Below, piece after piece: positions 33,976 through 43,970 of a stretch of 44,413 nt of DNA (position 1 is its first letter; the number at the start of each line of letters is the position of its first letter). The notes beneath the pieces were generated by a model. That model made no database searches. It was not told the origin of the DNA and saw only the letters and a list, made by a program, of their open reading frames with translations. Source of the stretch: Mesorhizobium sp. M7A.F.Ca.US.006.01.1.1 (GTDB lineage: Bacteria > Pseudomonadota > Alphaproteobacteria > Rhizobiales > Rhizobiaceae). The DNA is taken from positions 1 to 44,413 of the forward strand of contig NZ_RZQL01000021.1 of NCBI RefSeq assembly GCF_003997935.1, read 5' to 3'. A program made the translations under genes and the position numbers.

Positions 33976-35073
33976 TTACTGGCCAGTGACTATCTTGGTC
34001 CAGGTGCGCGTGATGACGCGCTGGGTCTTGGGATCGTATGGCGAGACGGTGTAGAGCTTCTTTATCGTCTCGGCGTCGGGATAAACCGAAGGATCATCCA
34101 ACAGTGCCTTGTCGACGAATTGCTGCGAAGCCTTGTTGCCGTTTGCGTAGAGCACGTAGTTCGACGACTTGGCGATAACTTCCGGCTTCATCATGTAGTT
34201 GATGAATTCGAGCGCCTCCGCGACATGCGGCGCGTCGGCGGGGATCGCCATCTGGTCGAACCACATCTGCGCGCCTTCCTTCGGCACGGAATAGCCGATC
34301 TCGACGCCCTGCTTGGCCTCGACCGCACGGTTGCGGGCCTGGAACACGTCACCCGACCAGCCGACCGCCAGGCAGATATCGCCGTTGGCGAGCGCGTTGA
34401 TGTATTCGGAGGAGTGGAACTTCCTGATATAGGGCCGGACCTTGAGCAACGCCTCCTCGGCCTTGGCGATGTCATCGGGCGATGTGCTGTTCGGGTCGAG
34501 ATTGAGATATTTCAATGCCGCCGGGATGATGTCGGCCGGCGAGTCCAGCACATAGACGCCGCAGTCCTTCAACTTGGCCAGGCTGTCGGGATTGAAGAAG
34601 ACATCCCAGCTGTCGATCTTGTCGGTGCCGAGTGCCGCCTGCACCTTCTTGATGTTGTAGCCGATGCCAACCGTGCCCCACATGTAGTTGACCGAGTATT
34701 CATTGCCGGGGTCATATTTGGCGGTTCGCTCGGTAACTGTGTCCCACATGTTGGAAATGTTGGGCAGTTTCGACTTGTCGAGCTTCTGGAACACCCCGGC
34801 CTGGATCTGGCGCGCAAGGAAATTGCCGCTGGGCACGACGACGTCATAGCCGCTGCCGCCGGCAAGCAGCTTGGTCTCAAGGATTTCGTTGGAATCGAAG
34901 GTGTCATAGACGACCTTGATGCCGGTTTCCTTGGTGAAATCGTCGATGATCGAACTGTCGATGTAGTCCGACCAGTTGAAGACGTTGACGACACGATCCT
35001 CGGCGTGACCGCCGACGGTGAAAAATGTCAGGAATGCCGAGGTTGCCGAAAGCCAGAGCGCTTTGCGGATCAT
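33976..35073 (-). CDS. potF: Putrescine-binding periplasmic protein (PotF type)
   Basis: 365 residues with a signal peptide (MIRKALWLSATSAFLTFF...GGHAED, about 1-24). VVNVFNWSDYIDSSIIDDFTKETGI opens the mature part and is highly typical of PotD/PotF; VVVPSGNFLARQIQAGVFQKLDKSKLPN and YMWGTVGIGYN also match, and the C-terminal half has GAQMWFDQMAIPADAPHVAEA. ATG 35073 has AGGAGA six bases ahead; the frame extends upstream without a signal peptide. It delivers putrescine or a related polyamine to PotH/PotI. A glutamine synthetase of the gamma-glutamylputrescine type lies 7 kb downstream. Confidence 0.93.
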   Translation of the reverse strand: MIRKALWLSATSAFLTFFTVGGHAEDRVVNVFNWSDYIDSSIIDDFTKETGIKVVYDTFDSNEILETKLLAGGSGYDVVVPSGNFLARQIQAGVFQKLDKSKLPNISNMWDTVTERTAKYDPGNEYSVNYMWGTVGIGYNIKKVQAALGTDKIDSWDVFFNPDSLAKLKDCGVYVLDSPADIIPAALKYLNLDPNSTSPDDIAKAEEALLKVRPYIRKFHSSEYINALANGDICLAVGWSGDVFQARNRAVEAKQGVEIGYSVPKEGAQMWFDQMAIPADAPHVAEALEFINYMMKPEVIAKSSNYVLYANGNKASQQFVDKALLDDPSVYPDAETIKKLYTVSPYDPKTQRVITRTWTKIVTGQ

Positions 35074-35413
35074 GCTATTCTCCTTTGATGAGTGTTCCTT
35101 CACCGGCTCGTCGCGATATCAGCGCGACCGGCATTTTCTTCAGACTATTGAGCTTTCCAAGGGGCGACAAGCGTGAACTGCCGAGACCATGCAGGCGGTT
35201 CGATGAGATGGCTCGATGCCCCTGAGGCGGCCTGGAAGGCGTGCCAATACCGTCATAGGCTTTCGCCGTGGCGCGGGCAGAGATACGACGATATGGTCCG
35301 GTCCCGATCGGACCGGCTGGGAGACTTGGCAAGATACGCCTGTCTTGTTGTTGCCGTATTCCCAGCCTGCCCGTGCTGCAGCGACGTTGTCAATGGCAAA
35401 GCTGCAGGCCGCT
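35074..35413. other. Gap upstream of potF; promoter region, no gene
   Basis: 340 bases between potF (minus) and the stop of the EamA gene (minus). No open frame here looks like a protein. It must hold the potF promoter. TTGACA occurs on the minus strand at 35388-35393 but lacks a good -10 at 16-18 bases. AAGGAGAATAGC directly precedes the potF start. No repeat or strong hairpin stands out. Confidence 0.5.
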
Positions 35414-36364
35414 TCAATTAGGCGACGGCACCCCGGTGACCCCTGCGCGTTCGGGCCGTGCCTGGCGCTTGAATTCGAGCCCGATATGGACGAGCAGCGC
35501 CGTGACCACAACCGCGCCACCGATGATGGTGCGCCCCGACGGCACCTCGGAATGGATGAGCCAGACCCATATCGGGCCGAGGATCGGCTCGAACGTGCCG
35601 AGCAGCGCCGCGATGGCCGCCGGGATCAACCGCGCGCCGGTGGCGAAGAAGGCGAGGCCGAGGCCGAGATTGACCACGCCGAAGGCGAACAGAAAGCCCA
35701 TGTCACTGACTGACACGGTGAAGGTCGATGCCTGCGAGACGGCAAAGCCGGCCGCGAGCATGGTGCCGAGGCACGTCGCAGGCGTCATGCGCACGCCGGA
35801 AAACCGCCGGGTGATGACGGTGGCGACCGAGAACATGACCGCGATCAACAGCGCCAGACCGTCGCCTATGGGCGAGACGGCGCCATCAAGCGATTCCGAC
35901 ACCATGATGGCGACGCCGGTGATGACCGCGGCGATTGCCACCCAGGTGGCGACACCAACCCTTTCGCGAAACAACGCCCAGGCAAACAGCGCCGCCAGCA
36001 ACGGCACGCCTGCCTGCATCAAAAGGATGTTGGCGACGGTGGTGTAGGCCAGCGCCACGACGAAGGCGGTCGATGCGGTGGCAAAGCAGATCCCGACGGC
36101 AAGGCCGGGCAGACCCATGTCGCGGAACAGCTTCCGCGTGCCACGCCAGCCGTCACGCCAGACCATGAAGCAGACCAGGAAGGCGGCTGCCCAGACGGAG
36201 CGCCAAAAAATGACCGTCCAGCTGTCACCGACGGTGATGAAGCGGGCGATGGTGCCGCCGAAACTCCACATCAGCGCCGACAGGAAGACCAAAAGCATGC
36301 CGACGCGTTCCTCGCGCGGCGACACGGCTGGCGATGCGACGATTGGCGATGCGGTATTGGTCAT
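35414..36364 (-). CDS. EamA/DMT-family transporter
   Basis: 316 residues with about ten hydrophobic helices in two EamA repeats: the first begins GMLLVFLSALMWSFGGTIARF near residue 23, the second near DGLALLIAVMFSVATVITRRFSG. The end of the second repeat, PAAIAALLGTFEPILGPIWVWL, is a strong family mark. DMT carriers export or exchange amino acids, nucleosides or other metabolites; the substrate is unknown. ATG 36364 is taken because the preceding part of the frame is not membrane-like. The gene stands alone, 340 bases upstream of potF in the same direction. Confidence 0.85.
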   Translation of the reverse strand: MTNTASPIVASPAVSPREERVGMLLVFLSALMWSFGGTIARFITVGDSWTVIFWRSVWAAAFLVCFMVWRDGWRGTRKLFRDMGLPGLAVGICFATASTAFVVALAYTTVANILLMQAGVPLLAALFAWALFRERVGVATWVAIAAVITGVAIMVSESLDGAVSPIGDGLALLIAVMFSVATVITRRFSGVRMTPATCLGTMLAAGFAVSQASTFTVSVSDMGFLFAFGVVNLGLGLAFFATGARLIPAAIAALLGTFEPILGPIWVWLIHSEVPSGRTIIGGAVVVTALLVHIGLEFKRQARPERAGVTGVPSPN

Positions 36365-36545
36365 GGCTGCCACTGTCGGTGTTTCCGGCGGTGCACGATG
36401 TGCAATGGGCGACAAGGACGTGCCATTTTCGCCTAATGCATCGGCAACGGCCGCCGGGCGTGATCCAGCTTCATGTTCCACTTTGGCGCACTGGTGAAAC
36501 GCCTGGACCAAATTCGCCCTGCTGGGGTTGGCTGATCATCCCAAT

Positions 36546-37448
36546 CTAGGAGGAAGCGTTCCTGTTGCCCCGAATGAGCCGCCAAAGGCCGGCCAACGGA
36601 ATCAGCAGGATCAGACCGAATTTCTTCAAGGCGATGAGCGCCACCGCCAGAAGACCAGCCTTTGCCGCCAATTTCCCGGCGATGAGGCCGCCAATCCCAA
36701 CCGCGGCGACCGTGTCGGTGCCGGGCAGGAAATCCGTGTATCTCTTGCCCGTGCTGAAGCCCGCCAGGCCAAGCACTTCATCCAGGCTCTGCTTTATCTC
36801 CGGCAACTGCTCCACATTGGCGATGTAACTCATCACGAAGACGCCCTCCCTGCCAAGGAAACGGACATCGTAGTTGAGCGTGTGGACGGCGTCGTTTCCG
36901 AACTGGAGTTCCTTGGCCCAATGCAGACGCTTGTTGACGGCATCATAGACTGGCGGCGAAGCCCAACCGATCAACGTGACGGGCGGAAAACCGTCCTTCA
37001 CCCGTTGATCGTTGCCCGACAAAGTGTCGGCCTTCATGCTGCTCAATAGTTCGCTGTAATTGATGGAGGCAGCGTCGCCGTCATCGACATAACCGATCTT
37101 TTCCCAGCGCAGCTCTATTCCCCAATTGTTGTCGGCGATGGGGTCGTAATTGCTCGGGAAGATCATGCCGATCGCGTCGGAACCGGCATCGGGTGGGTTA
37201 CCCCAAGCCTCGGTCAGGACCGAGACGGCGTCCTTCTTATCCAGAAAATAGAACTTGCCCTTGAGGTCGAGGTGAATGCCTTCGGCGAGGTCTATCGGTC
37301 CGGTCTTTGGATCTATCTTGTCCAGGAATGCCTTGCCGGCATCATTGTACTGTTTGTAGGAGCTGAAGAAATCCGAGGATTTTTCTGCATATGCAGATGA
37401 AGCTGAGAGGGCAAATGTCAGCCCAAGCGAAAAAACCGTCCTGCCCAT
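36546..37448 (-). CDS. DUF2167 membrane-anchored protein
   Basis: 300 residues. A signal peptide ends in SASSAYA before EKSSDFF at about residue 21. The middle part holds LAEGIHLDLKGKFYFLDKKDAVSVLTEAWGNPP, DPIADNNWGIELRWEKIGYVDDGDA and FPPVTLIGWASPPVYDAVNKRLHWAKELQFG, which I recognise as the DUF2167 family. The C-terminal 50 residues contain one or two hydrophobic segments (GIGGLIAGKLAAKAG and LIALKKFGLILLIPLAGLW), ending in basic residues (RLIRGNRNASS), so it is probably held in the inner membrane with a periplasmic domain. Its function is not known. ATG 37448 gives a clean signal peptide; a TTG start at 37496 is less likely. Confidence 0.8.
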   Translation of the reverse strand: MGRTVFSLGLTFALSASSAYAEKSSDFFSSYKQYNDAGKAFLDKIDPKTGPIDLAEGIHLDLKGKFYFLDKKDAVSVLTEAWGNPPDAGSDAIGMIFPSNYDPIADNNWGIELRWEKIGYVDDGDAASINYSELLSSMKADTLSGNDQRVKDGFPPVTLIGWASPPVYDAVNKRLHWAKELQFGNDAVHTLNYDVRFLGREGVFVMSYIANVEQLPEIKQSLDEVLGLAGFSTGKRYTDFLPGTDTVAAVGIGGLIAGKLAAKAGLLAVALIALKKFGLILLIPLAGLWRLIRGNRNASS

Positions 37449-37588
37449 CGCCGCCCCCCAGCCTTGCGTATTTTCGTCTTGATACCTCGTCGTCAACGCC
37501 GAATCAATATTTCGATCGGCAATACTATCTAGGGAAGACTCCGCAGCCTTCGCTGCCGGACGAAAGATATTCTTGCCGACTCATGTCG

Positions 37589-39031
37589 TCACTGGAAATC
37601 GAAGGCGCTCAGGCCCGTCACCATCTCGTCGAGGCCGAGCGGACGCGTCACCGGCGGTTCGGCCCGCGCCAGGCAGCCGACGCGTTCGCAAAGCCGGCAG
37701 GCAGGCCCGACCGGCGTCGCCGCGATGCTGCCGGCCTTTGCGGTGATTGCCGCACCGGGCAATGCCGCTCCATAGACGATCTCGTCACGAAAGCCGATGT
37801 CGCAACCGAGCAGCAGCGCGGTGCGGCGCGGACGTTCCGAGAACGCGCCTTGCGGCCCTTCCAACGTGCGGGCGATGCACAGGAACTCGGCGCCGTCGGG
37901 CATTTCCACTGCCTCGACGAAGACCTGGCCGGGCTGGGTGAAGGCGACATGCACGGGCAGTTTGGGACAGCCGCCGCCAAAGCGGCTTTGCGGAAAGCCC
38001 TGGCTGCCGGCCTTGCGGAAGCGGTTGCCGGCATTGTCGACCTCCAGCATGAAGAACGGCACCCCCGAGGCACCCTGCCGCTGCAGCATGGTCAGCCGGT
38101 TGGCTGCCTGTTCGAAGGAGACGCCGAAGCGCGAACGCAGGACATCGATGTCGTAGCGGGCGCGCACGGCAGCCGCGTGAAAGGCCTGATAGGGCATCAT
38201 CAGCGCATGCGCCGCATAACGGCCAAGTTCGAAGCGGGCCAGGCGGCGCGCCTCGTCGGTGCTCAGCTTGAGCGCCTGGATCTCGCCGGCGACCGCGACC
38301 GTCATGCGGATCAGGCAGGCCTCCATCGCGACTTCGCGCAGCTGGTCGAACGGCGACAGCCGTTCGGACAGGAACAGGCGCTGCGAATGACGATCATAAC
38401 GGCGGCGCCAGTTCGGCATGGTGGCGACCGGCAGCACCTTGACCACGATGCCATATTCGCGCTTCAGCCAGGCCTTCAGCGCGCCGAACAGATCGTCGCC
38501 GGGATCGAGCACCGAGGTGAACGCCGCGGCCTCCTCCTCGAGGGCAGCGAAATGGTTCGGCCGGCGCTCGAAAATCTCGTGCACCTCGTCGATCGGCAGT
38601 CGCGCGCCGGAAAGCGCCGTCGCCCGACCTTCGCGCGCCAAAAGCTCGTTGAGATCGGACAGGCGCTCGGCCTGCTCGCGATAGGCGCGGAACAGCTTTA
38701 TCACCGCCGCTGACGCATTGGGCGCCGCCTCGGCAAGCTCGATCAGCTCCTGATCACCCGGCAACTCGCCGACGAGCAGAGGATCGGTGAACACTTCCTT
38801 CAAGGCAGCGACAGATCCCCTCGCCTCGCCCTGAAGCTCGTGTGGATCGACCTTGTAGACGGAGGCCAATCTGAGGATCAGCTGCACCGTCAGCGGCCGC
38901 TGGTTGCGCTCGATCAGATTGAGATAGGACGGCGAAATGCCGAGACCCTCGGCCATCGCCGTCTGGGTCAGGCCCTTGGCATTGCGGATGCGGCGGATGC
39001 GCGGCCCGGCGAAGATCTTCTGGTCAGCCAC
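37589..39031 (-). CDS. XRE-family short-chain acyl-CoA regulator (ScfR/RamB-like)
   Basis: 480 residues in three parts: an XRE helix-turn-helix at about 8-65 (IRRIRNAKGLTQTAMAEGLGISPSYLNLIERNQRPL), an IrrE/ImmA-like middle region at about 170-310, and a C-terminal domain with the Cys-rich CRLCERVGCLARAE near residue 450. This layout is that of RamB in actinobacteria, a regulator of glyoxylate-cycle genes that senses acyl-CoA status. It is divergent from isocitrate lyase, the main RamB target, which makes regulation of aceA very likely. The start is GTG 39031 with AAAGGA six bases upstream; no nearby ATG in frame exists. The intergenic region carries a cluster of TTTACA motifs. Confidence 0.88.
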   Translation of the reverse strand: MADQKIFAGPRIRRIRNAKGLTQTAMAEGLGISPSYLNLIERNQRPLTVQLILRLASVYKVDPHELQGEARGSVAALKEVFTDPLLVGELPGDQELIELAEAAPNASAAVIKLFRAYREQAERLSDLNELLAREGRATALSGARLPIDEVHEIFERRPNHFAALEEEAAAFTSVLDPGDDLFGALKAWLKREYGIVVKVLPVATMPNWRRRYDRHSQRLFLSERLSPFDQLREVAMEACLIRMTVAVAGEIQALKLSTDEARRLARFELGRYAAHALMMPYQAFHAAAVRARYDIDVLRSRFGVSFEQAANRLTMLQRQGASGVPFFMLEVDNAGNRFRKAGSQGFPQSRFGGGCPKLPVHVAFTQPGQVFVEAVEMPDGAEFLCIARTLEGPQGAFSERPRRTALLLGCDIGFRDEIVYGAALPGAAITAKAGSIAATPVGPACRLCERVGCLARAEPPVTRPLGLDEMVTGLSAFDFQ

Positions 39032-39048
39032 GGACTGTCCTTTACAGC

Positions 39049-39190
39049 AATTTACACGAACTTTCTGGGCTCTGGCCTTTTACAATAATGACAAATTTAC
39101 AACGCGCCTCTGTCAAACGCAACACAGGTTTTCTCTTATATTCCGTCGGTTTTCTGGATTTTTGTGGTTGTTTTCGCGCAGAAATGTAAA
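39049..39190. promoter_or_regulatory. TTTACA motif cluster between the ScfR-like gene and aceA
   Basis: TTTACA occurs at 39051-39056, 39079-39084 and 39096-39101, the first and last within the longer AATTTACA, and its complement TGTAAA lies at 39185-39190. A further copy at 39041 overlaps the ribosome-binding site of the regulator. The 228-base intergenic region is clearly AT-rich compared with its neighbours. The repeated word is a good candidate for the operator of the XRE regulator, and so for control of both genes. Confidence 0.5.
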
Positions 39191-39259
39191 TCCAGTCATA
39201 TCCAAATACCCCAAATGCTTGGCGCCTTGATACAGCTCAGCAATTCCTCGGAGTGACCA

Positions 39260-40549
<1,290 letters not shown>

Positions 40550-40607
40550 CGAACAGAAGAACTCAGAGGAAACGCCCAACAGGGCTTGGGACACAAGGAG
40601 AAGACCA

Positions 40608-40850
40608 ATGGCATCGATAAGCCGCGTCAAGGAACGCGCCGAGGAACAGTCGACGACGATGAGCGTCGACCAGCAGGCGACGATCCGCATGCTGGCCAAC
40701 GACCTGCACCGCCTCAACCAGTCAGTGATGAAGGCGGTCGAGGCGGGCGTCTCGGTGGAACTCGTGCGCTCGGCACGACATCACGGCGGCGACGGCAACT
40801 GGGGCGATCTGCTGATCCCGGTGATCGTCACGCAGCAGAGCCACGGCTGA
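40608..40850 (+). CDS. Small conserved-looking protein downstream of aceA
   Basis: 80 residues, hydrophilic at the start (MASISRVKERAEEQSTTMSVDQQ) with a helix IRMLANDLHRLNQSVMKAVEAG and a shorter second half VELVRSARHHGGDGNWGDLLIPVIVTQQ. AAGGAG lies seven bases before ATG 40608, better than any alternative. I do not recognise a named domain, but a small gene in this position behind aceA is familiar from rhizobia. It shares the aceA transcript, which ends at the terminator 23 bases after its stop. A function linked to the glyoxylate bypass is possible but unsupported. Confidence 0.75.
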   Translation: MASISRVKERAEEQSTTMSVDQQATIRMLANDLHRLNQSVMKAVEAGVSVELVRSARHHGGDGNWGDLLIPVIVTQQSHG

Positions 40851-40872
40851 CCGAAATCCATGCAACCGACGC

Positions 40873-40911
40873 TTCACCTGCGCAGCCCCTGCGCGGGTGA
40901 ATTTTCTTTTT
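40873..40911 (+). terminator. Terminator of the aceA operon
   Basis: 12-bp stem, 40873-40884 (TTCACCTGCGCA) with 40890-40901 (TGCGCGGGTGAA, one G-U pair), a five-base loop and the T-run TTTTCTTTTT at 40902-40911. It starts 23 bases after the stop of the small gene. Confidence 0.93.
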
Positions 40912-41080
40912 ATGAGATGCACGTGTGGACAGTTGAGTACAGTAGCGTTGCTTGAAATTCACTGCTCCCGGAGATGATTTCGGCACTTTTATTTCAACTT
41001 GACATAGGCTCCGATCTCACGCCAATTGCGCTCCGGATTCAACTCTGCATTGAAATAGGGGCGAGCTTCTTGGCCGACTT

Positions 41081-41533
41081 GTGTGCCCGGTGAATCGTGA
41101 AGGCGAGACTCCAAGACATCCGAATCTGGTGACCCGCGACTCAACCACCGAGGCGATCCGTGATCCGTCGCAGGTGCTTGTCGTCGGCAAATCGCCAATC
41201 AATCGCGTGGTGATTTCAAAGATCGTCGAGCGGTCCGGGCTCAAGCCGATTTCGGAATCTCCCGACACGGCGGCAAGGATCTTGCGGTCGCTCATTCCCG
41301 GCGCGGTTGTCCTGGACGGCGGCGCCGACAACAAGGACTGCGACGGCCTGATGTCCAGCATCGACGCGTTGCGCCGCGCCTCGGGCAAATCGCTGCCACC
41401 GGTAATCCTGCTGTCAACCAAGAACGGCACGACGGAAAGTCTGGGCCTGTCTGGTATCATCGACGTGGTGGTCGCCAAGCCGATCACGCCCGAACGGTTG
41501 CAACCGGTGATCGATCGCCTCATCGGCCGCTAA
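41081..41533 (+). CDS. Degenerate receiver-domain protein (pseudo-response regulator)
   Basis: 150 residues. From about residue 30 it follows a CheY-like fold: QVLVVGKSPINRVVISKIVERSGL, then GAVVLDGGADNKDCDGLMSSIDALR, PPVILLSTKN and DVVVAKPITPERLQPVIDRLIG. The phosphoacceptor-like Asp (VVLDGG) and conserved Lys (AKPIT) are present, but the acidic pair at the end of strand 1 is replaced by GK, so Mg-dependent phosphorylation may be lost. There is no output domain. No ATG lies at the start; GTG 41081, 41090 and 41129 are all possible and none has a clear ribosome-binding site. It may act in protein binding rather than phosphotransfer. Confidence 0.7.
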   Translation: MCPVNREGETPRHPNLVTRDSTTEAIRDPSQVLVVGKSPINRVVISKIVERSGLKPISESPDTAARILRSLIPGAVVLDGGADNKDCDGLMSSIDALRRASGKSLPPVILLSTKNGTTESLGLSGIIDVVVAKPITPERLQPVIDRLIGR

Positions 41534-41601
41534 GGCAATTGCGGGAAAGTGTGTAACGGTTTTTCCGTCCGGAATTGAGCAAACCAGGTAAGGCCCGGCG
41601 A

Positions 41602-42315
41602 TCACGGATCGATGATGCTTTCGATCAGTCCGGGCAGTTGTCCGAGATCGGATATCTGGCGGAACCTCGATTCGGTTACCGGCGCTTCGACATGCTCCAG
41701 CACCCAGGTTAGTTCATGCGGCACATGGACACCCCAGCCGCCGGCCTCGATGGCCGGCACCACATCCGACTTCAGCGAGTTGCCGACCATCATGCTTTTC
41801 GCCGGACCATCGCCGTGGCGGTTGAAGAGCCTGCTATAGGTGGCGGCATTCTTGTCGCTGACGATCTCGACCGCGTCGAACAGATCGCCCAGGCCAGAGC
41901 CAGCCAGCTTGCGCTCCTGGTCGAAGAGGTCGCCCTTGGTGATCAGCACGAGGCGGAATGCGCCGGCAAGCTTTTCGACCGTCTCGCGGGCGTGCGGCAA
42001 GGCCTCGATCGGATGGCTCAGCATCTCGCGGCCGGCATCGAGAATCTCCGCTATGACCGAGGCCGGCACGCGGCCTTGCGTGACCTCGATCGCCGTCTCG
42101 ATCATCGACAGGGTAAATCCCTTGATGCCGAAGCCATAGACGGCGAGGTTGCGCCTTTCAGCCTCCAGCAATCGTGCGGAGATCTGCTCCGCTTCGCCAT
42201 GGTCGACGAGCATGGCGGCAAAGCGCTTTTCCGTCAGCCGGAAGAACTGCTCGTTCTGCCACAGCGTGTCGTCGGCATCGAATCCGATCGTAGTCAGTTT
42301 GCCGTTGGGCCGCAT
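41602..42315 (-). CDS. HAD-superfamily hydrolase
   Basis: 237 residues. Motif I is GFDADDTLW with nucleophile Asp13 and acid/base Asp15, motif II lies in LVLITKGD, the Lys of motif III near VSDKNAATYSRL and motif IV in MMVGNSLKSDVVPA. A helical cap of about 80 residues (FRLTEKRFAAMLVDHGEAEQ...) sits between motifs I and II, giving a phosphoglycolate phosphatase-like C1 cap. The substrate is probably a small phosphorylated metabolite and cannot be read. The gene converges with the receiver-like gene (68 bases apart) and is divergent from the glutamine synthetase, with 164 bases between. Confidence 0.87.
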   Translation of the reverse strand: MRPNGKLTTIGFDADDTLWQNEQFFRLTEKRFAAMLVDHGEAEQISARLLEAERRNLAVYGFGIKGFTLSMIETAIEVTQGRVPASVIAEILDAGREMLSHPIEALPHARETVEKLAGAFRLVLITKGDLFDQERKLAGSGLGDLFDAVEIVSDKNAATYSRLFNRHGDGPAKSMMVGNSLKSDVVPAIEAGGWGVHVPHELTWVLEHVEAPVTESRFRQISDLGQLPGLIESIIDP

Positions 42316-42479
42316 TCAGTTTCTCGATTAAGATTTGGGGCCTCGATTGGAAGTGGGACGGCCGAAACTAGGCCGATTGGCGTGATTTTCAACCGCGCCG
42401 GCCAATGCCCGACGCGGCTCCCCTTCCCTTCCATAGGAGGGCACGGCTATACTCCACAATCCGCAACCCAATCTGGTGA

Positions 42480-43916
42480 ATGATGCCGCCTGCAAAAAAG
42501 GAAGTCCGTCCGTCGAGCCGCGGAGGACGCGCCCGAACGCCTGCCTTCGTGAAAAACCAACGGGGCGTCAAGAACTGGAAGGAAGTCAGCGCCTGGCTGG
42601 AGTGGCGCGGCATCGAGGACATCGAGTGCATCACGCCCGATCAGGCAGGCGTCGCGCGTGGCAAAATGATGCCATCGAAGAAATTCACCTCCAACACCTC
42701 GCTGGCCCTGCCATCGGCAGTCTTCATGACGACGATTTCCGGCGGCTACCCCGAGGATGGCAACGGCTTCCATTACCCGGAAGACGACGGCGACCTCAAA
42801 CTGATGCCCGACCTGTCGACGCTGACGGTGGTGCCCTGGGAAGAAGATCCGACGGCAGCGGTCATCTGCGACCTCGTCCACCAGGACGGACGATCGGTCG
42901 AGTTCACGCCGCGCAATGTGTTGAAGCGTGTGGTGGCTGCCTATGACAAGCTCGGCCTGAAGCCGGTGGTGGCGCCCGAGATCGAGTTTTATCTGGTGCG
43001 CAAGAATCCCGACCCGGACTATCCGCTGACGCCGCCAGTCGGCCGGTCGGGACGCGCGATCGGCGGCGGCGCCGGCTATTCGATCGCCGGCGTCAACGAA
43101 TTCGACGAGCTGATCGACGACATCTACCATTTCTCCGAAAGCCAGGGCCTGGAGATCGACACGCTGATCCACGAGGAAGGTGCCGGCCAGCTGGAGATCA
43201 ACCTGCGCCATGGCGACCCGATCGAACTGGCCGACCAGGTGTTCATGTTCAAGCGCACCATTCGCGAGGCAGCGCTGAAGCATGAGATCTATGCCACCTT
43301 CATGGCCAAGCCGATCCAGGGGCAACCCGGCTCCGCCATGCACATCCATCAGTCGATCATCGACAAGAAGACCGGACAGAACATCTTTTCGGCCGCTGAC
43401 GGCTCGGAAACCGACGATTTTTTCCACTTCATCGGCGGCATGCAGAAGCATGTGCCGAACGCGCTGGTGATGTTCGCACCCTATGTCAATTCCTACCGCC
43501 GGCTGACACAAGCGGCGTCGGCGCCGGTCAACAACAAATGGGGCTATGACAACCGCACCACGGCGTTTCGCGTGCCACGCTCGGATCCGGCGGCACGGCG
43601 CGTCGAAAACCGCATCCCGTCCTCCGACGCCAACCCCTATCTGGCGCTGGCGGCATCGCTTGCCTGCGGGCTGATCGGCATCACCAACAAGATCAAGGCC
43701 GAGCCTCCCGTCCTGACCACAGCCAATGCCGACGAAATCGACCTGCCGCGTGGCCTGCTCGAAGCCGTCGACCTGTTCGAGGGCGACGAGGAACTCTGCG
43801 CGCATCTGGGCAAGTCGTTCGCCGCGACCTATGCGGCGATCAAGCGGGCGGAATTCGAGACGTTCATGGAAGTGATCAGTCCGTGGGAGCGGGAGTATTT
43901 GTTGCTGAATGTTTAG
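42480..43916 (+). CDS. puuA: Glutamine synthetase-family protein, probable gamma-glutamylputrescine synthetase
   Basis: 478 residues. An N-terminal beta-grasp part (about 25-130) includes ECITPDQAGVARGKMMPSKKF; the catalytic domain has VAPEIEFYLV, the metal-binding EEGAGQLEINLRHGDP, GSAMHIHQSI, VNSYRRLTQAASAP and NKWGYDNRTTAFRVP, and the Arg/Glu motif RRVENRIPSSDANPYLALAASLA. WGYDNRT is usual in PuuA-type enzymes, which couple glutamate to putrescine for catabolism; the potFGHI transporter nearby supports this. Other amines or a nitrogen role cannot be excluded. ATG 42480 and 42483 are both possible and the ribosome-binding site is weak. The stop codon TAG is itself part of a degenerate first unit of the repeat array that follows. 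Confidence 0.85.
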   Translation: MMPPAKKEVRPSSRGGRARTPAFVKNQRGVKNWKEVSAWLEWRGIEDIECITPDQAGVARGKMMPSKKFTSNTSLALPSAVFMTTISGGYPEDGNGFHYPEDDGDLKLMPDLSTLTVVPWEEDPTAAVICDLVHQDGRSVEFTPRNVLKRVVAAYDKLGLKPVVAPEIEFYLVRKNPDPDYPLTPPVGRSGRAIGGGAGYSIAGVNEFDELIDDIYHFSESQGLEIDTLIHEEGAGQLEINLRHGDPIELADQVFMFKRTIREAALKHEIYATFMAKPIQGQPGSAMHIHQSIIDKKTGQNIFSAADGSETDDFFHFIGGMQKHVPNALVMFAPYVNSYRRLTQAASAPVNNKWGYDNRTTAFRVPRSDPAARRVENRIPSSDANPYLALAASLACGLIGITNKIKAEPPVLTTANADEIDLPRGLLEAVDLFEGDEELCAHLGKSFAATYAAIKRAEFETFMEVISPWEREYLLLNV

Positions 43917-43920
43917 GGAA

Positions 43921-43970
43921 TAGGGCAGTAGGGCAGTAGGGCAGTAGGGCAGTAGGGCAGTAGGGCAAGG
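43921..43970. repeat. Tandem array of the 8-bp unit TAGGGCAG (left copy)
   Basis: Five perfect units at 43921-43960, then TAGGGCAAGG at 43961-43970, which runs straight into the ATG of the four-helix-bundle gene and supplies its AGGG/AAGG ribosome-binding site. A degenerate unit TAGGGAA at 43914-43920 contains the stop codon of the glutamine synthetase. The same unit in inverse orientation forms the right array. Confidence 0.95.
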
